A stretch of 35,839 nucleotides of DNA from Bradyrhizobium sp. YR681 (GCF_000282615.1 NZ_AKIY01000020.1:1-35839); one strand, 5' to 3'. Shown: positions 15,766 through 24,016, counted from the first letter of the stretch. The notes: a model not told the origin generated them from the letters alone. Translations and numbers: made by a program.

Positions 15766-16698
15766 TCACGGTGTCGTCGGCTTGCGTGACGAATAGATGA
15801 CACCGCCGCTGGACTCCACCACCAGACGCCCGTTCTCGTTCCTGATCTCCTCGATGCGGCCGAGCCCGGGCACCTGTTGCCCCAGCACCGCCTCGATGAC
15901 GCCGTTCGGGCCTTGCAGGATCGCGATCCCCTCATAAGCCTGGCGGACGGACCAGCCTTTGACCACTTTTCGCGGCGCTGACGGAACCACCGAGCCGGTG
16001 ATCTCGGGCGGCGCGAGCGAAGCCATCATCGGAGCCGCCTGTGACGGTTGCGATTGCACCACTGCCGGCGCCGGCGCCTGGGTCTGCGCCAGGGCGAGCT
16101 TGTCGAGCTTCGCGGTCGAGGACGAGCTGACCCGCTCGATGCGATCGAGGTTCTCGGCAAAGCGGCCGAAGCGGTCGTTGGTCGCCTTGCTCGATTGATC
16201 GACCGCGGTGCGCAGGCCGTCGAGATTTTCGGACACGCCCGACACCTGCTTGCGCAGCTGTGCGACGGTCTCGCGCAGATTCCTGATCTCCGTATTGGCG
16301 GCGACGTTGTTCTGGGCCGGCTGCGTGGTGAGATAGGCGATCACGCCGGTGCAGGCGCACACCACCAGCACCGCGGCAACCGCCAGCGTCGCCAGCGGCG
16401 CGACCCAGGTGGGCCGGGGCGGCGGCGGCTTGGCTACGATCACGGCCGGCTTGATCACGACCGGCGCAGGCTTGGGTATCGCCATCTTGTCGAGGCGCGC
16501 CTTGGCGCGAATGCGCTTCAGCCCTTCGAGTGCCTCCTTCGCCAGCGTCTCGTCGCTCACCGCCGCCGATACACGCTTTGCACTTGCTGCGGGCTTGGCC
16601 GCTTGCGTCGTGCTTGTATTGCGCGCGTCCGGAGCCGGCTTCGCCGCCGCGGAAACATCAGCGGTCGCGCTGGGACGAGCTTGTCCATCGGACAACAT
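15766..16698 (-). CDS. Single-pass membrane protein of unknown function
   Basis: I do not recognise this 310-residue protein as a named family. Residues 1-95 are Ala/Lys/Pro-rich with a charged helix at 49-72 and a poly-proline stretch P-P-P-P at 91-94, probably cytoplasmic. One transmembrane segment spans about 99-123. Residues 134-205 look like a coiled coil (L-R-E-T-V-A-Q-L-R-K-Q-V, then repeated L-D and R-F heptads). A Pro/Gln/Ala linker leads to a compact C-terminal domain (about 243-310) beginning G-W-S-V-R-Q-A-Y-E-G-I-A-I-L-Q-G and ending S-S-G-G-V-I-Y-S-S-R. The layout suggests a periplasmic sensor or scaffold anchored in the inner membrane. It ends 14 bp from the convergent MarR gene, and next to it begins the long control region of the flagellar locus. 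Confidence 0.8.
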   Translation of the reverse strand: MLSDGQARPSATADVSAAAKPAPDARNTSTTQAAKPAASAKRVSAAVSDETLAKEALEGLKRIRAKARLDKMAIPKPAPVVIKPAVIVAKPPPPRPTWVAPLATLAVAAVLVVCACTGVIAYLTTQPAQNNVAANTEIRNLRETVAQLRKQVSGVSENLDGLRTAVDQSSKATNDRFGRFAENLDRIERVSSSSTAKLDKLALAQTQAPAPAVVQSQPSQAAPMMASLAPPEITGSVVPSAPRKVVKGWSVRQAYEGIAILQGPNGVIEAVLGQQVPGLGRIEEIRNENGRLVVESSGGVIYSSRKPTTP

Positions 16699-16808
16699 GT
16701 GAAAATGCTCCGTTCGGTTCGATCTGTCGAACGGTGACGTTATTTGCCGAAGCTTGCCTGAAACGTGCGCATCGAAAACTTTTCGTCACGCGCAATGCGA
16801 CGTCACAT

Positions 16809-16976
16809 GAGTCGAACGCGTCACGCACGTGGCGAGAGTGCGACTCGAAAGACACACACTCGCCAAGATTTCGCCAAGCTGGAGTCGTGTTCCCGTACAT
16901 GAGTCGAATTGTCGCATGTGGACATCCAGTGGAAAGAGTCAATCCGGGGTTGAAAACCCCTCCCTGTGCATGACTC
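16809..16976. promoter_or_regulatory. Cluster of six GANTC (CcrM-type methylation) sites
   Basis: GAGTC or GACTC occurs at 16809, 16842, 16882, 16901, 16936 and 16972, and further GANTC sites at 17188 and 17343. Random expectation is about one per 256 bp. A 12-base direct repeat ACATGAGTCGAA (16805-16816 and 16897-16908) contains two of them. In alphaproteobacteria GANTC is the target of the cell-cycle methylase CcrM (established knowledge). A regulatory role here is inference. Confidence 0.5.
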
Positions 16977-17394
16977 GCAATACCACCCAAAATAGCTGTG
17001 ATTATACGGGGATGCGGAACTATAGAACCGTCACGGTGCAAAACTAGTTCGAAATCCAAATCAACTGATGCGATTGAATATACAAAGAAACAACTCGAAA
17101 CAAACCAACAGCATCAAACACACATAGCAATCGCTTTGTTGCGCGCGCTTGATCGGAAATCGGCAATTGTTACGGTCCTACTCAAGTGATTCTCGCCAGT
17201 TGGCGAGGAGATCGACAAAGTTCGGTAGCGTTCGGACGCGATAAGCAACTTGGCGCAACTGTTCTAGGTCGCTGTCTCAATCCGCCCCGCGAGGTGATCC
17301 GTAAGACACCCGCCGGGCCTCACGCAGTAAGCGTTCAGTATCGAGTCGAAGTAGCAGGCCCGCGGAAATCGCAGGCACTGAATGCGTAGGGCTG

Positions 17395-17430
17395 CCCGCG
17401 AATATCGAAACCATAACAACGGTTCGCGGG
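17395..17430. promoter_or_regulatory. Inverted repeat upstream of the flagellar regulator
   Basis: CCCGCGAA (17395-17402) is an exact inverse of TTCGCGGG (17423-17430) with a 20-base spacer, about 90 bp before the ATG. It may be an operator or a 5' leader hairpin; the sequence alone does not decide. Confidence 0.4.
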
Positions 17431-17520
17431 AAGGAATGTCGTCAAACAGCATCGTTGCCGAGCCGGGCATCACAACAAGCCAACCGGCCGCAACAAGTGC
17501 GAAACAGGGGCGAAAGACTG

Positions 17521-18291
17521 ATGTATATTATCGTTGATGATCGCGAGAGCGTCGCGAACAGCTACGTCGGAGGGCTGGTTCGCGAAGGCGTATCGTCGAT
17601 CGGATTCTCCTCCGGAGAATTCTGGGACTGGCTGCAATCTGCAAGTGAATCGGACCTGGCCGCGGTCGACGCCTTCCTCCTCGGGGATTGCGACGCACGC
17701 GGAAGCCTGCCTCGGGCGATGCGCAAGCGCTCTTCGGCGCCGATCATCGCCATGAGCGGCCAGAAGATGCTCAAAAACACGCTTGAGCTGTTCGAATCGG
17801 GCGTCGACGACGTCGTGCACGTGCCGATTCACCTGCGAGAAATCCTTGCCCGAACGGCCGCAATCGCGCGCCGCCGGGTGGGCGAGCTGCCGAGGCCCTG
17901 CGAGACCAGGATCCAGGTCTTCTTCAACGGGCGCGACCCCGAGATCGCGGGCCACGCCCTCACCCTGCCCCGCCGCGAACTGCGCATCCTCGAATATATG
18001 GTCAGCAATCACGGCAAGTGGATCACCAAGACGCAGATCTTCAACGCGGTCTACGGCATCTTCGAGTCCACCTTCGACGAGAGCGTGATCGAGAGCCACG
18101 TCAGCAAGCTGCGCAAGAAACTCCGCGACCGCCTCGGCTTCGACGCGATCGTGGCCCGGCGCTACGTCGGGTACCGTCTCAACATCCCGGCCGGCGAGAC
18201 CATCGACGAGACGATGCAGGAGCTCGATGAGGTCGGCATCCTCCTCAACAGGGCACATGCCGCCCCGGCAGCCTATCCCGCCGGAAACTGA
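17521..18291 (+). CDS. lafR: Flagellar master regulator, FtcR/Rem/LafR type (OmpR-like)
   Basis: This 256-residue protein has a degenerate receiver domain (1-115; M-Y-I-I-V-D-D-R-E-S at the start) and an OmpR/PhoB-type winged helix (about 135-225; L-P-R-R-E-L-R-I-L-E-Y-M, S-V-I-E-S-H-V-S-K-L-R-K-K-L-R, R-Y-V-G-Y-R-L). It closely follows FtcR of Brucella and Rem of Sinorhizobium, which switch on flagellar genes, and LafR of B. diazoefficiens, which controls lateral flagella. The end of the third receiver strand reads A-F-L-L-G-D-C-D, with Gly where the phosphate-accepting Asp normally sits, so it may act without phosphorylation. The frame is open back to 17455, but the family start is the ATG at 17521. 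It is transcribed towards the flagellar operon and ends in a terminator. The symbol lafR is by locus analogy; ftcR would also be accepted. Confidence 0.88.
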   Translation: MYIIVDDRESVANSYVGGLVREGVSSIGFSSGEFWDWLQSASESDLAAVDAFLLGDCDARGSLPRAMRKRSSAPIIAMSGQKMLKNTLELFESGVDDVVHVPIHLREILARTAAIARRRVGELPRPCETRIQVFFNGRDPEIAGHALTLPRRELRILEYMVSNHGKWITKTQIFNAVYGIFESTFDESVIESHVSKLRKKLRDRLGFDAIVARRYVGYRLNIPAGETIDETMQELDEVGILLNRAHAAPAAYPAGN

Positions 18292-18317
18292 CGCGGCGGA
18301 GCACCGCCAGGAAACGA

Positions 18318-18353
18318 CAACGGCCTCTGCGAAGTCCTTCGCAGAGGCCGTTG
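18318..18353 (+). terminator. Strong hairpin terminator after lafR
   Basis: The 16-base arm 18318-18333 is an exact inverse of 18338-18353 around the loop GTCC, 26 bases after the lafR stop. The T-run behind it is poor (TTGCACTTTC). It stands between convergent units and may serve both. No gene lies between it and 18498. Confidence 0.75.
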
Positions 18354-18498
18354 CACTTTCAGGGGAGGGATGGCGGAACGACCGGTCTCGCAGCGCCGGC
18401 GCGGCCGCAGCAGGACGCAGAGCGATGGGGATCGCGCCTCAGGCTTTCATTCGGGCATGATCATTCCGGAACACCGTGTCGCGCTTGACCGGCGGTGC

Positions 18499-18957
18499 CT
18501 ACGGCTTCGACTGGAATTCTTCCTTCGAGACGTAGTTGAAGTCCTCGACCAGGACGTCCTGGACAACGTCGGCCTGCATCCGCTCGTTGACGCGCTGCTT
18601 GATAGCGGTCGTGAGGATGGAGAGGTCGTAACGGGCGAGCTTCCTGAAATCGAGGCGGTCGTCGGCATAGATCCTGCGGAACGCCTCGTCGACGACGAAG
18701 GGCTCCGGCGGGACGTTGAGCTGGTGCATGACCTTGGCTTCCACGGTGTAGACGAAGCGGGCGACGATGTAGCCCTGCACGCTGCCGTTCTCGACCATGG
18801 GCACGCTCAGCGCCCGCGTCTTCTGGTATTGCAGCCCCTCGAGATATGCGTCCTTGGCCGGCAGCAGGCTGCCGTTTTCCTTCCAATAGGCCACGGCGTA
18901 GCTCGTGCCTGCCGTGAGGATGCAGACCCAAAGGCCGGCCAGCACGACTCTGATCAT
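18499..18957 (-). CDS. FliL-like membrane-anchored protein at the end of the flagellar operon
   Basis: This 152-residue protein has one N-terminal transmembrane segment (about residues 3-24) and a periplasmic domain. The domain begins with strands (G-S-V-Q-G-Y-I-V-A-R-F-V-Y-T-V-E-A) and ends in a long helix followed by a strand (L-T-T-A-I-K-Q-R-V-N-E-R-M, then V-V-Q-D-V-L-V-E-D-F-N-Y-V). This order is that of FliL, the stator-associated flagellar protein, but the sequence match is weak. Its start overlaps the flgN-like gene by 4 bp, so it is the last gene of the flagellar operon. It may support the motor or stator; this is inference. It could instead be a lineage-specific flagellar accessory protein. 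Confidence 0.72.
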   Translation of the reverse strand: MIRVVLAGLWVCILTAGTSYAVAYWKENGSLLPAKDAYLEGLQYQKTRALSVPMVENGSVQGYIVARFVYTVEAKVMHQLNVPPEPFVVDEAFRRIYADDRLDFRKLARYDLSILTTAIKQRVNERMQADVVQDVLVEDFNYVSKEEFQSKP

Positions 18958-19463
18958 TTTCCGCCCTGCGTTGTACGTCCGGTATAGGTGCCGTCCGACT
19001 CGGCATCCTTGATCGCCCTGACGATGATGGCCGCGACCTCGCGCACCGCGTCGTAATGCATCTCGAGCAGGGAGCGATTGCGCTCGAGCTTCTCGCGCAA
19101 GCGCTGGATCTCCTCGGTGACCTCGACCTCGGCGCCGAGATGCATCCGGGCCCGCATCAGGCGGACGAATTCCAGCATGCTGCGGCTCTTCCGGGCGCTG
19201 AAATCGTCGAAATCGATCTTCTTGCCCGTCGCAAGCGCCGCCGTCTCCTCCTCGACGATGTTCTCGAGCCGGCGGATTGCCGCCAGCAGGCCGCGCACCT
19301 CGTCCGATTTCACCGCCTCGGTGCCGTCGATCACCGCGCCGCCGGGATTCGGCAGCAGCACGGGCAACAGCGCATCGCTCGATGCCGCCTCGATCGGCGT
19401 CGCCTCAATGTCCACGACCGGCTGCTCCATCACCAGGGCCGCCGCGCCATCTTGTGCCTGCAT
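18954..19463 (-). CDS. FlgN-like flagellar chaperone
   Basis: A 169-residue soluble protein, mostly helical. It has an acidic/hydrophobic N-terminal stretch of about 50 residues, then a helix R-R-L-E-N-I-V-E-E-E-T-A-A-L, the block D-F-D-D-F-S-A-R-K-S-R-S-M-L-E-F-V-R, and a second long helix L-R-E-K-L-E-R-N-R-S-L-L-E-M-H. The pattern E-x-E-x-x-A-L....F-x-x-x-K-S-R-x-L is that of FlgN, the export chaperone of the hook-associated proteins FlgK and FlgL, both encoded in the same operon. The frame extends to a TTG at 19481, but the ATG at 19463 is preferred, with GAGGGG 10 bases upstream. It overlaps the fliL-like gene by 4 bp. Sequence similarity to FlgN is only moderate. Confidence 0.68.
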   Translation of the reverse strand: MQAQDGAAALVMEQPVVDIEATPIEAASSDALLPVLLPNPGGAVIDGTEAVKSDEVRGLLAAIRRLENIVEEETAALATGKKIDFDDFSARKSRSMLEFVRLMRARMHLGAEVEVTEEIQRLREKLERNRSLLEMHYDAVREVAAIIVRAIKDAESDGTYTGRTTQGGK

Positions 19464-19502
19464 AGGAAATTCACCCCTCAACTTCTGTCACCCATTCCCG
19501 GA

Positions 19503-19985
19503 TCATGATCCGGCCTTGCCCGTCGCGTCCGGCCCCGTCGGATGCGCGGCAGCGAGCTGCTTGGCAATGCCAATGCCCTTGCCCTTTGCCAGCTGGGCAC
19601 CAAGCTGCTCCGCCAGCATCGACTTCCAGATACCGCCGGCCGTGCCCTTGCCGAAGACCTCTTCCGACTCCTTCGGCAACATCGTCTCGACGAAGGTCTG
19701 GAGAATGAAAGCTTCGAACTTCCGGTAGACTTCGCCGGACGCCGGCGCCTTGATCACCTGCACCGGTGCGCCGTTCACGGCAGTCGACTGCGTCTCCGCG
19801 ACCTTCGGCGCGGATTGATCGGCGGTCGCCGCCTTGGCTTTTCCGACCTCCGCGTCCATCGACGCCGCGAAATCGGCGCCCGTTGATTTCAGCGCATCGA
19901 GCTTCGCGGTCGCCGCGCGCTGCGCAACGGGGTCGGCGGCCTCGAGAACGTCGAGAACGAGGTCGGGAGTCGCTGTCACGATCAT
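19503..19985 (-). CDS. Rod-binding protein (FlgJ N-domain / CheL type)
   Basis: A 160-residue protein. Its second half (about 85-150) is the rod-binding domain: Y-R-K-F-E-A-F-I-L-Q-T-F-V-E-T-M-L-P-K, then V-F-G-K-G-T-A-G-G-I-W-K-S-M-L-A-E-Q-L, then K-G-I-G-I-A. In enterobacteria this domain is the N-terminal half of FlgJ, the cap that helps rod subunits assemble in the periplasm; Rhizobiales carry it alone, often called CheL. No muramidase half is present, and a separate transglycosylase is encoded upstream in the same operon. The ATG at 19985 overlaps the stop of the previous gene by 4 bp; the longer open frame upstream of it is a shadow of that gene. Confidence 0.88.
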   Translation of the reverse strand: MIVTATPDLVLDVLEAADPVAQRAATAKLDALKSTGADFAASMDAEVGKAKAATADQSAPKVAETQSTAVNGAPVQVIKAPASGEVYRKFEAFILQTFVETMLPKESEEVFGKGTAGGIWKSMLAEQLGAQLAKGKGIGIAKQLAAAHPTGPDATGKAGS

Positions 19986-20401
19986 GTCTTGTTCCGGCTG
20001 GCTGGCCGTGGCGTCCACGCGCGCACGGTAAGGCTTGTTCCCGTCATGTCCTCGAGCGAGCGCTTTTCGGCGTCGCGAAGCTTGTCCGCGAGCGCCGCCT
20101 TGGCGACTTCCTCGAGCTGTTTCACCCGGCGGGTCTCCGAGCGAACCTGGTCGAGCTGCCGCGACGCCTGCTCCTTCACGGCGCGCGCGCCGACGCTCGT
20201 CCTGTTGAGGCGCCGCGCGATCGATTCGCTCGACGAACCCGCCGGGGGCTTGCCCTCGTTCAGGGTGCCGACCAGCCATTCCTGCTCGACCTGCAAGCTT
20301 TGCTCCTGCTGCCGCAGATGCGCGAGGCGCCATTCGGCCAGCCGGAGCTGGAGCTTCACCAGCGAGACCATCCGACCGAGCTTGTCCGCGCGCGACTTCA
20401 T
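19982..20401 (-). CDS. FliJ-like coiled-coil flagellar export protein
   Basis: A 139-residue, strongly charged, nearly all-helical protein rich in Gln, Arg, Glu and Leu. Examples are L-V-K-L-Q-L-R-L-A-E-W-R-L-A-H-L-R-Q-Q-E and L-D-Q-V-R-S-E-T-R-R-V-K-Q-L-E. Size and composition suit FliJ, the central stalk of the flagellar export ATPase, but such coiled coils are hard to identify from sequence alone. It sits 6 bp behind fliR and overlaps the rod-binding gene by 4 bp, so it belongs to the operon. Start ATG at 20401. Confidence 0.65.
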   Translation of the reverse strand: MKSRADKLGRMVSLVKLQLRLAEWRLAHLRQQEQSLQVEQEWLVGTLNEGKPPAGSSSESIARRLNRTSVGARAVKEQASRQLDQVRSETRRVKQLEEVAKAALADKLRDAEKRSLEDMTGTSLTVRAWTPRPASRNKT

Positions 20402-20407
20402 GACCGC

Positions 20408-21160
20408 TCATTCCGCCAGCCACGACGAGACGCCGAGCATGAATTGCGTCAGCAGTTCGTCGCTGGTGAGGTAGAGCAGCAGGAAGCCTCCGAACAGCAC
20501 GAAGGGCACCGAGATGAAGTAGACGGGAATGGCCGGGGTCAGCTTGTTGATCAGGCCGACCGCCAAATTGACGATGACCGAATAGACGATGAAGGGACTG
20601 GTGATCCGCAGCGTCAGCACGAACGCCTCCGACAGGCGGCCGACGAGCTGGTCCAGCGCCATGTTGCCGCCGAGCCGGTCGCCGGGATGCCAGACGTCAT
20701 AGGAGTTCATCAGCCCGCGCAGCACCTGCCAGTGCTGGTCGGTCATGAAGAACAGCGTCGTGACGGACGCCATGATCAGCGGCACCAGAGCCGGCGCCGG
20801 ATCGGTGTCTCCGACCGGCGTGCCCGGGATATTGCTCAGCCCGATCGCACCCGCCATCATCGTCGCCATCGTCTGGAGCGCGAGGAAAAACACGCGTCCG
20901 CCGAGACCGATGACGCTGCCGACCAGGACCTCGGAGCCGATCAGGAGCGCCAGCGTCAGCGGCGCCGCGTTCTCCGTCAGCGGTTTCAGGACCGCGATCA
21001 GGATCGGCGTCAACGCAAACGTCGTGACGAGCGCGACGAACAGGCGGATCTGGGCCGGAACGTTGACGCTGGAATAGCCGGGTACGAACATCAGGCAGGC
21101 GCCGATGCGGCAGAACACGATGAAGGTCACCAGCACGCTGTCGGTGAGGCTGCTGATCAC
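20408..21160 (-). CDS. fliR: Flagellar export gate protein FliR
   Basis: A 250-residue polytopic membrane protein with the FliR pattern: [14 protein letters not shown] near the start, [13 protein letters not shown], then [13 protein letters not shown]. With FliP and FliQ it forms the export gate in the inner membrane; fliP is not in the window. The start is a GTG at 21160 that overlaps the flhA stop (GTGA). The same frame is open far upstream through flhA, which is only a shadow frame. It is followed after 6 bp by the fliJ-like gene. Confidence 0.94.
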   Translation of the reverse strand: MISSLTDSVLVTFIVFCRIGACLMFVPGYSSVNVPAQIRLFVALVTTFALTPILIAVLKPLTENAAPLTLALLIGSEVLVGSVIGLGGRVFFLALQTMATMMAGAIGLSNIPGTPVGDTDPAPALVPLIMASVTTLFFMTDQHWQVLRGLMNSYDVWHPGDRLGGNMALDQLVGRLSEAFVLTLRITSPFIVYSVIVNLAVGLINKLTPAIPVYFISVPFVLFGGFLLLYLTSDELLTQFMLGVSSWLAE

Positions 21161-23238
21161 GATATGGCTCCGAGCGCTCTGATCTCGGCGCTGCGCGCGA
21201 CCTCGACATGCGAGAGGATCGGCAATGTCGGGAACACCCGCTCCAGGATCATCCGGACATAGGGACGGGCTTCGGGGGTCACCGCCAGCACCACGCTGGT
21301 GCCGTTCTCGGTGAACTTGCGGATCGCCGCGCTGGCCTCCGTCGCGAACTGCTCGATCAGGCGGGGATCGGCGTCGAACTCGACGACGTCGCCCTTGGCG
21401 TCGCGCTTGAGGCTCTGGTGGAACGCAAGGTCCCAGCGATTGCCGAGGCGGACCACGTTGAGCACGCCGTTGTCGGAGAGGTCGCCGCAGATCTGCTGCG
21501 CAAGACGCGTGCGCACGTGCTCCGCGACCTGCTCGGAACGCCGCACATGCGGTGCGATCTCGGCGATGGCTTCGAGGATCAGGTGGAGGTTGCGGATCGA
21601 GACGCGCTCGGCCAGCAGGATCTTCAGGATCGCGAGCAGGCCGGAATAGGAGATCTGCGACGGGCAGAGATCCTCGACCAGGCGCTTGTACTCGGGATCG
21701 AGCCGGTCGAGCAGCCCGCGCATGTCCTTGTAGGACAGCAGCTGGGCGAGGTTCGCCCTGAGCACCTCGCTCAAATGCGTGAGCAACACCGACAGATTGT
21801 CGACCGGCTTGCAGCCCTGGCGCTTGACCTCGTCGGTGAACGCCTCCGTCACCCACAGTGCCTTCATGCCGAAGGCGGGCTCGATCACCTCTTCGCCGGG
21901 CACGTCGGGCTTGCCGTCCTTGTCGACCAGCACCAGCACCTCGCCGAGCCTGAGCTCGCCATGGGCAACGCGGGTGTCGTGAATCCGGATCTGATATCCC
22001 TTCGGATCGATCGACAGATTGTCGGTGAGCTTGATCTCGGGAATGACGAAGCCGTATTGCTTGGCGAACTTCTTGCGGATCTTGGCCACGCGGTGGCCGA
22101 GCTCGGTGCGCGAGCCCAGCAGATGGACCGAAAGGTGGCCGCCGAGCGCCAGCTCGATCTCGGCAGTCTTGAGCGATTCCTTGACCGATTCCTTGGCGTC
22201 GGCCTGGGCGCGCTCGTCGGCCTTGCGCGCATCCTCCTTCTTCTCCCGCGCCGCCTGCCGCTTCGGCAGCGAGTAGCCGACGAAGGCCATGATGCCACCG
22301 AGCAACACGAAGGGCGCCATCGGCAGTCCGGGCATGATGGCGAGCACGAACATCATCAACGACGCCGCCGACACCGCACGCGGATAGCCACCGAGCTGCC
22401 GCAGCACGGCCTGCTCCGCCGACCCCCTGGTGCCGCCCTTGGAGACGAGAAGGCCCGCCGACAGCGACACGATCAGCGCCGGCATCTGCGTGACCAGACC
22501 GTCGCCGACGGAGAGTTTCGTGTAGACGTCGGCGGCGCGCGACAGCGTCAAACCGTGATGGGTCACGCCGATGATGATGCCGCCGAAGATGTTGATCGCG
22601 GTGATGATCAGGCCGGCGATGGCATCGCCGCGGACGAATTTCGAGGCACCGTCCATCGCGCCGAAGAAGGAACTCTCCTCTTCGAGCTCGCGGCGCCGAC
22701 GCTGGGCTTCCTTGTCGTCGATCAGGCCCGCGGACAGATCCGCGTCGATCGCCATCTGCTTGCCCGGAATGGCGTCCAGCGTGAAGCGCGCGCCGACTTC
22801 GGCGATACGCGTCGCGCCCTTGGTGATCACGACGAAGTTCACCGTGACCAGGATGGCGAAGATGATCAGGCCGATGACGAAATCGCCGCCCATGACGAAC
22901 TTCGAGAAGCCGGCGACGACATGACCCGCTGCGGTTTCCCCCTCCCCGCCGCGCGACAGGATCAGGCGGGTCGTCGCGACGTTGAGCGCCAGCCGCAGGA
23001 TCGTCGCAATCAGGAGCACGGTCGGGAAGGCGGAGAAATCGAGCGGCCGCTGGATCCACAGCGCGACCATGAGGATCAGCGCAGACAGTGCGATCGAGAC
23101 GGCGAGGCCGAGATCGATCAGGATCGGCGGGATCGGCAGGAACAGGATCGTGAGCATGGCCACGATCCCGCCCGCGAAAAAGGCGTCCGCCCCGAGTCGT
23201 CGCGGGGTTGGCAGGCTAGCAGCTAGGGTATCGGCCAT
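21157..23238 (-). CDS. flhA: Flagellar export apparatus protein FlhA
   Basis: A 693-residue protein, the normal size for FlhA. The N-terminal half has about eight membrane segments, starting [12 protein letters not shown]. The conserved cytoplasmic FHIPEP-type loop contains [18 protein letters not shown] and [17 protein letters not shown]. The C-terminal cytosolic domain contains [10 protein letters not shown] and G-M-K-A-L-W-V. It forms the nonameric export ring that docks substrates. It starts 77 bp after fliQ, the longest gap in this part of the operon, and its stop overlaps the fliR start. No strong ribosome-binding site is visible at ATG 23238. Confidence 0.97.
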   Translation of the reverse strand: MADTLAASLPTPRRLGADAFFAGGIVAMLTILFLPIPPILIDLGLAVSIALSALILMVALWIQRPLDFSAFPTVLLIATILRLALNVATTRLILSRGGEGETAAGHVVAGFSKFVMGGDFVIGLIIFAILVTVNFVVITKGATRIAEVGARFTLDAIPGKQMAIDADLSAGLIDDKEAQRRRRELEEESSFFGAMDGASKFVRGDAIAGLIITAINIFGGIIIGVTHHGLTLSRAADVYTKLSVGDGLVTQMPALIVSLSAGLLVSKGGTRGSAEQAVLRQLGGYPRAVSAASLMMFVLAIMPGLPMAPFVLLGGIMAFVGYSLPKRQAAREKKEDARKADERAQADAKESVKESLKTAEIELALGGHLSVHLLGSRTELGHRVAKIRKKFAKQYGFVIPEIKLTDNLSIDPKGYQIRIHDTRVAHGELRLGEVLVLVDKDGKPDVPGEEVIEPAFGMKALWVTEAFTDEVKRQGCKPVDNLSVLLTHLSEVLRANLAQLLSYKDMRGLLDRLDPEYKRLVEDLCPSQISYSGLLAILKILLAERVSIRNLHLILEAIAEIAPHVRRSEQVAEHVRTRLAQQICGDLSDNGVLNVVRLGNRWDLAFHQSLKRDAKGDVVEFDADPRLIEQFATEASAAIRKFTENGTSVVLAVTPEARPYVRMILERVFPTLPILSHVEVARSAEIRALGAIS

Positions 23239-23315
23239 GGGTCACCGGCAGGGGGTCCGCCCCGTAATCTGCCGTGCAAAGCTTACGCGAGGGTGGTGGC
23301 CGGTCGCTTCGCGGA

Positions 23316-23582
23316 TCAGAAGCCGCGCTCGATATGCGAATAGACCATCTCGGTGAAGGTGGAGAGATGCGCACCGATGAAGGAGCCGGAGATGGCGACG
23401 ACCACGAGAATGACGATGATCTTCGGAACGAAGGTCAACGTCACCTCCTGGATCTGGGTCAGGGCCTGGATCAGCGCGATGATGGTGCCAACCAGCATCG
23501 CCGCACCGACCGCAGGTCCGGAGGCGACGATGATGGTCCAGATCGCCGCCTGGACGATGTCGAGGGCGTCCCGTTCGTTCAT
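23316..23582 (-). CDS. fliQ: Flagellar export gate protein FliQ
   Basis: An 88-residue protein with two membrane segments (W-T-I-I-V-A-S-G-P-A-V-G-A-A-M-L-V-G-T and F-V-P-K-I-I-V-I-L-V-V-V-A-I-S-G). Between them is the diagnostic loop I-A-L-I-Q-A-L-T-Q-I-Q-E-V-T-L-T-F-V-P-K of FliQ. It is part of the FliPQR export gate. The ATG overlaps the flgD stop by 4 bp. Confidence 0.95.
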   Translation of the reverse strand: MNERDALDIVQAAIWTIIVASGPAVGAAMLVGTIIALIQALTQIQEVTLTFVPKIIVILVVVAISGSFIGAHLSTFTEMVYSHIERGF

Positions 23583-24001
23583 GACTGGCTGATCGTGAGC
23601 CCGGGCCCGACCGCGACCTTCGTACCGTCCTCGAGCGTCGCGATGGAGCCGTCGCTGTTGATGGAGACCGACGCGACCTTGCCGCTGAAGGTCGCTCCGG
23701 TCGAGTCGGTGAAGCTGACGGTCTTCCCGATCAGCCCGTTGGCCTGCGACAGCGACTGCGAGGACAAGAGCGAATCCAGCTTGTTGTTGGTCTGCATGGC
23801 CTGCTCGACCGACGAGAGCTGGGCGAACTGGCTCATATATTGCGAGGTGTCCATCGGATTGGTCGGGTCCTGATTCTTCATCTCCGCAATGAGGAGCTGA
23901 AGAAACGTATTGTAGTCGACGCCGCTGCTCGACGTGGACGATGTCGAGCTGGTCGAACTGGACGACTTGCTGGTGCTGTCGGTCGCGCTGGTGACGTTCA
24001 T
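23579..24001 (-). CDS. flgD: Hook-capping protein FlgD, short form
   Basis: A 140-residue protein. A Ser/Thr-rich leader (about residues 3-26, alternating S and T) precedes the FlgD core, with Y-N-T-F-L-Q-L-L-I-A-E-M-K-N-Q-D-P-T-N-P-M-D and Q-F-A-Q-L-S-S-V-E-Q-A-M. FlgD caps the growing hook. Enterobacterial FlgD is over 200 residues; here the C-terminal Ig-like part is missing and only a short beta tail remains, as is usual in Rhizobiales. The ATG has GGAGAGG four bases before it. Confidence 0.93.
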   Translation of the reverse strand: MNVTSATDSTSKSSSSTSSTSSTSSSGVDYNTFLQLLIAEMKNQDPTNPMDTSQYMSQFAQLSSVEQAMQTNNKLDSLLSSQSLSQANGLIGKTVSFTDSTGATFSGKVASVSINSDGSIATLEDGTKVAVGPGLTISQS

Positions 24002-24016
24002 GTAGCCTCTCCGCTG

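Larger units (their letters stand above)
16699..17520. other. 822-bp non-coding region before the flagellar regulator gene
   Basis: No supported gene. It is visibly richer in A/T than its surroundings, mainly 17000-17170, and contains a cluster of GANTC sites (16809-16976), a small hairpin GGGGTT-GAA-AACCCC (16946-16960) and an inverted repeat at 17395-17430. The size suits the control region of a master regulator. Confidence 0.6.

Noticed and set aside
19503..20423. 306-codon frame as an extended rod-binding protein
   Set aside because: The N-terminal half is a shadow of the fliJ-like gene; the ATG at 19985 overlapping its stop gives a protein of normal size.
20408..23059. 883-codon frame suggesting a fusion ending in FliR
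   Set aside because: The first 630 codons lie in another frame of flhA and are Arg-rich nonsense. The GTG at 21160 with the GTGA overlap is the normal fliR start.
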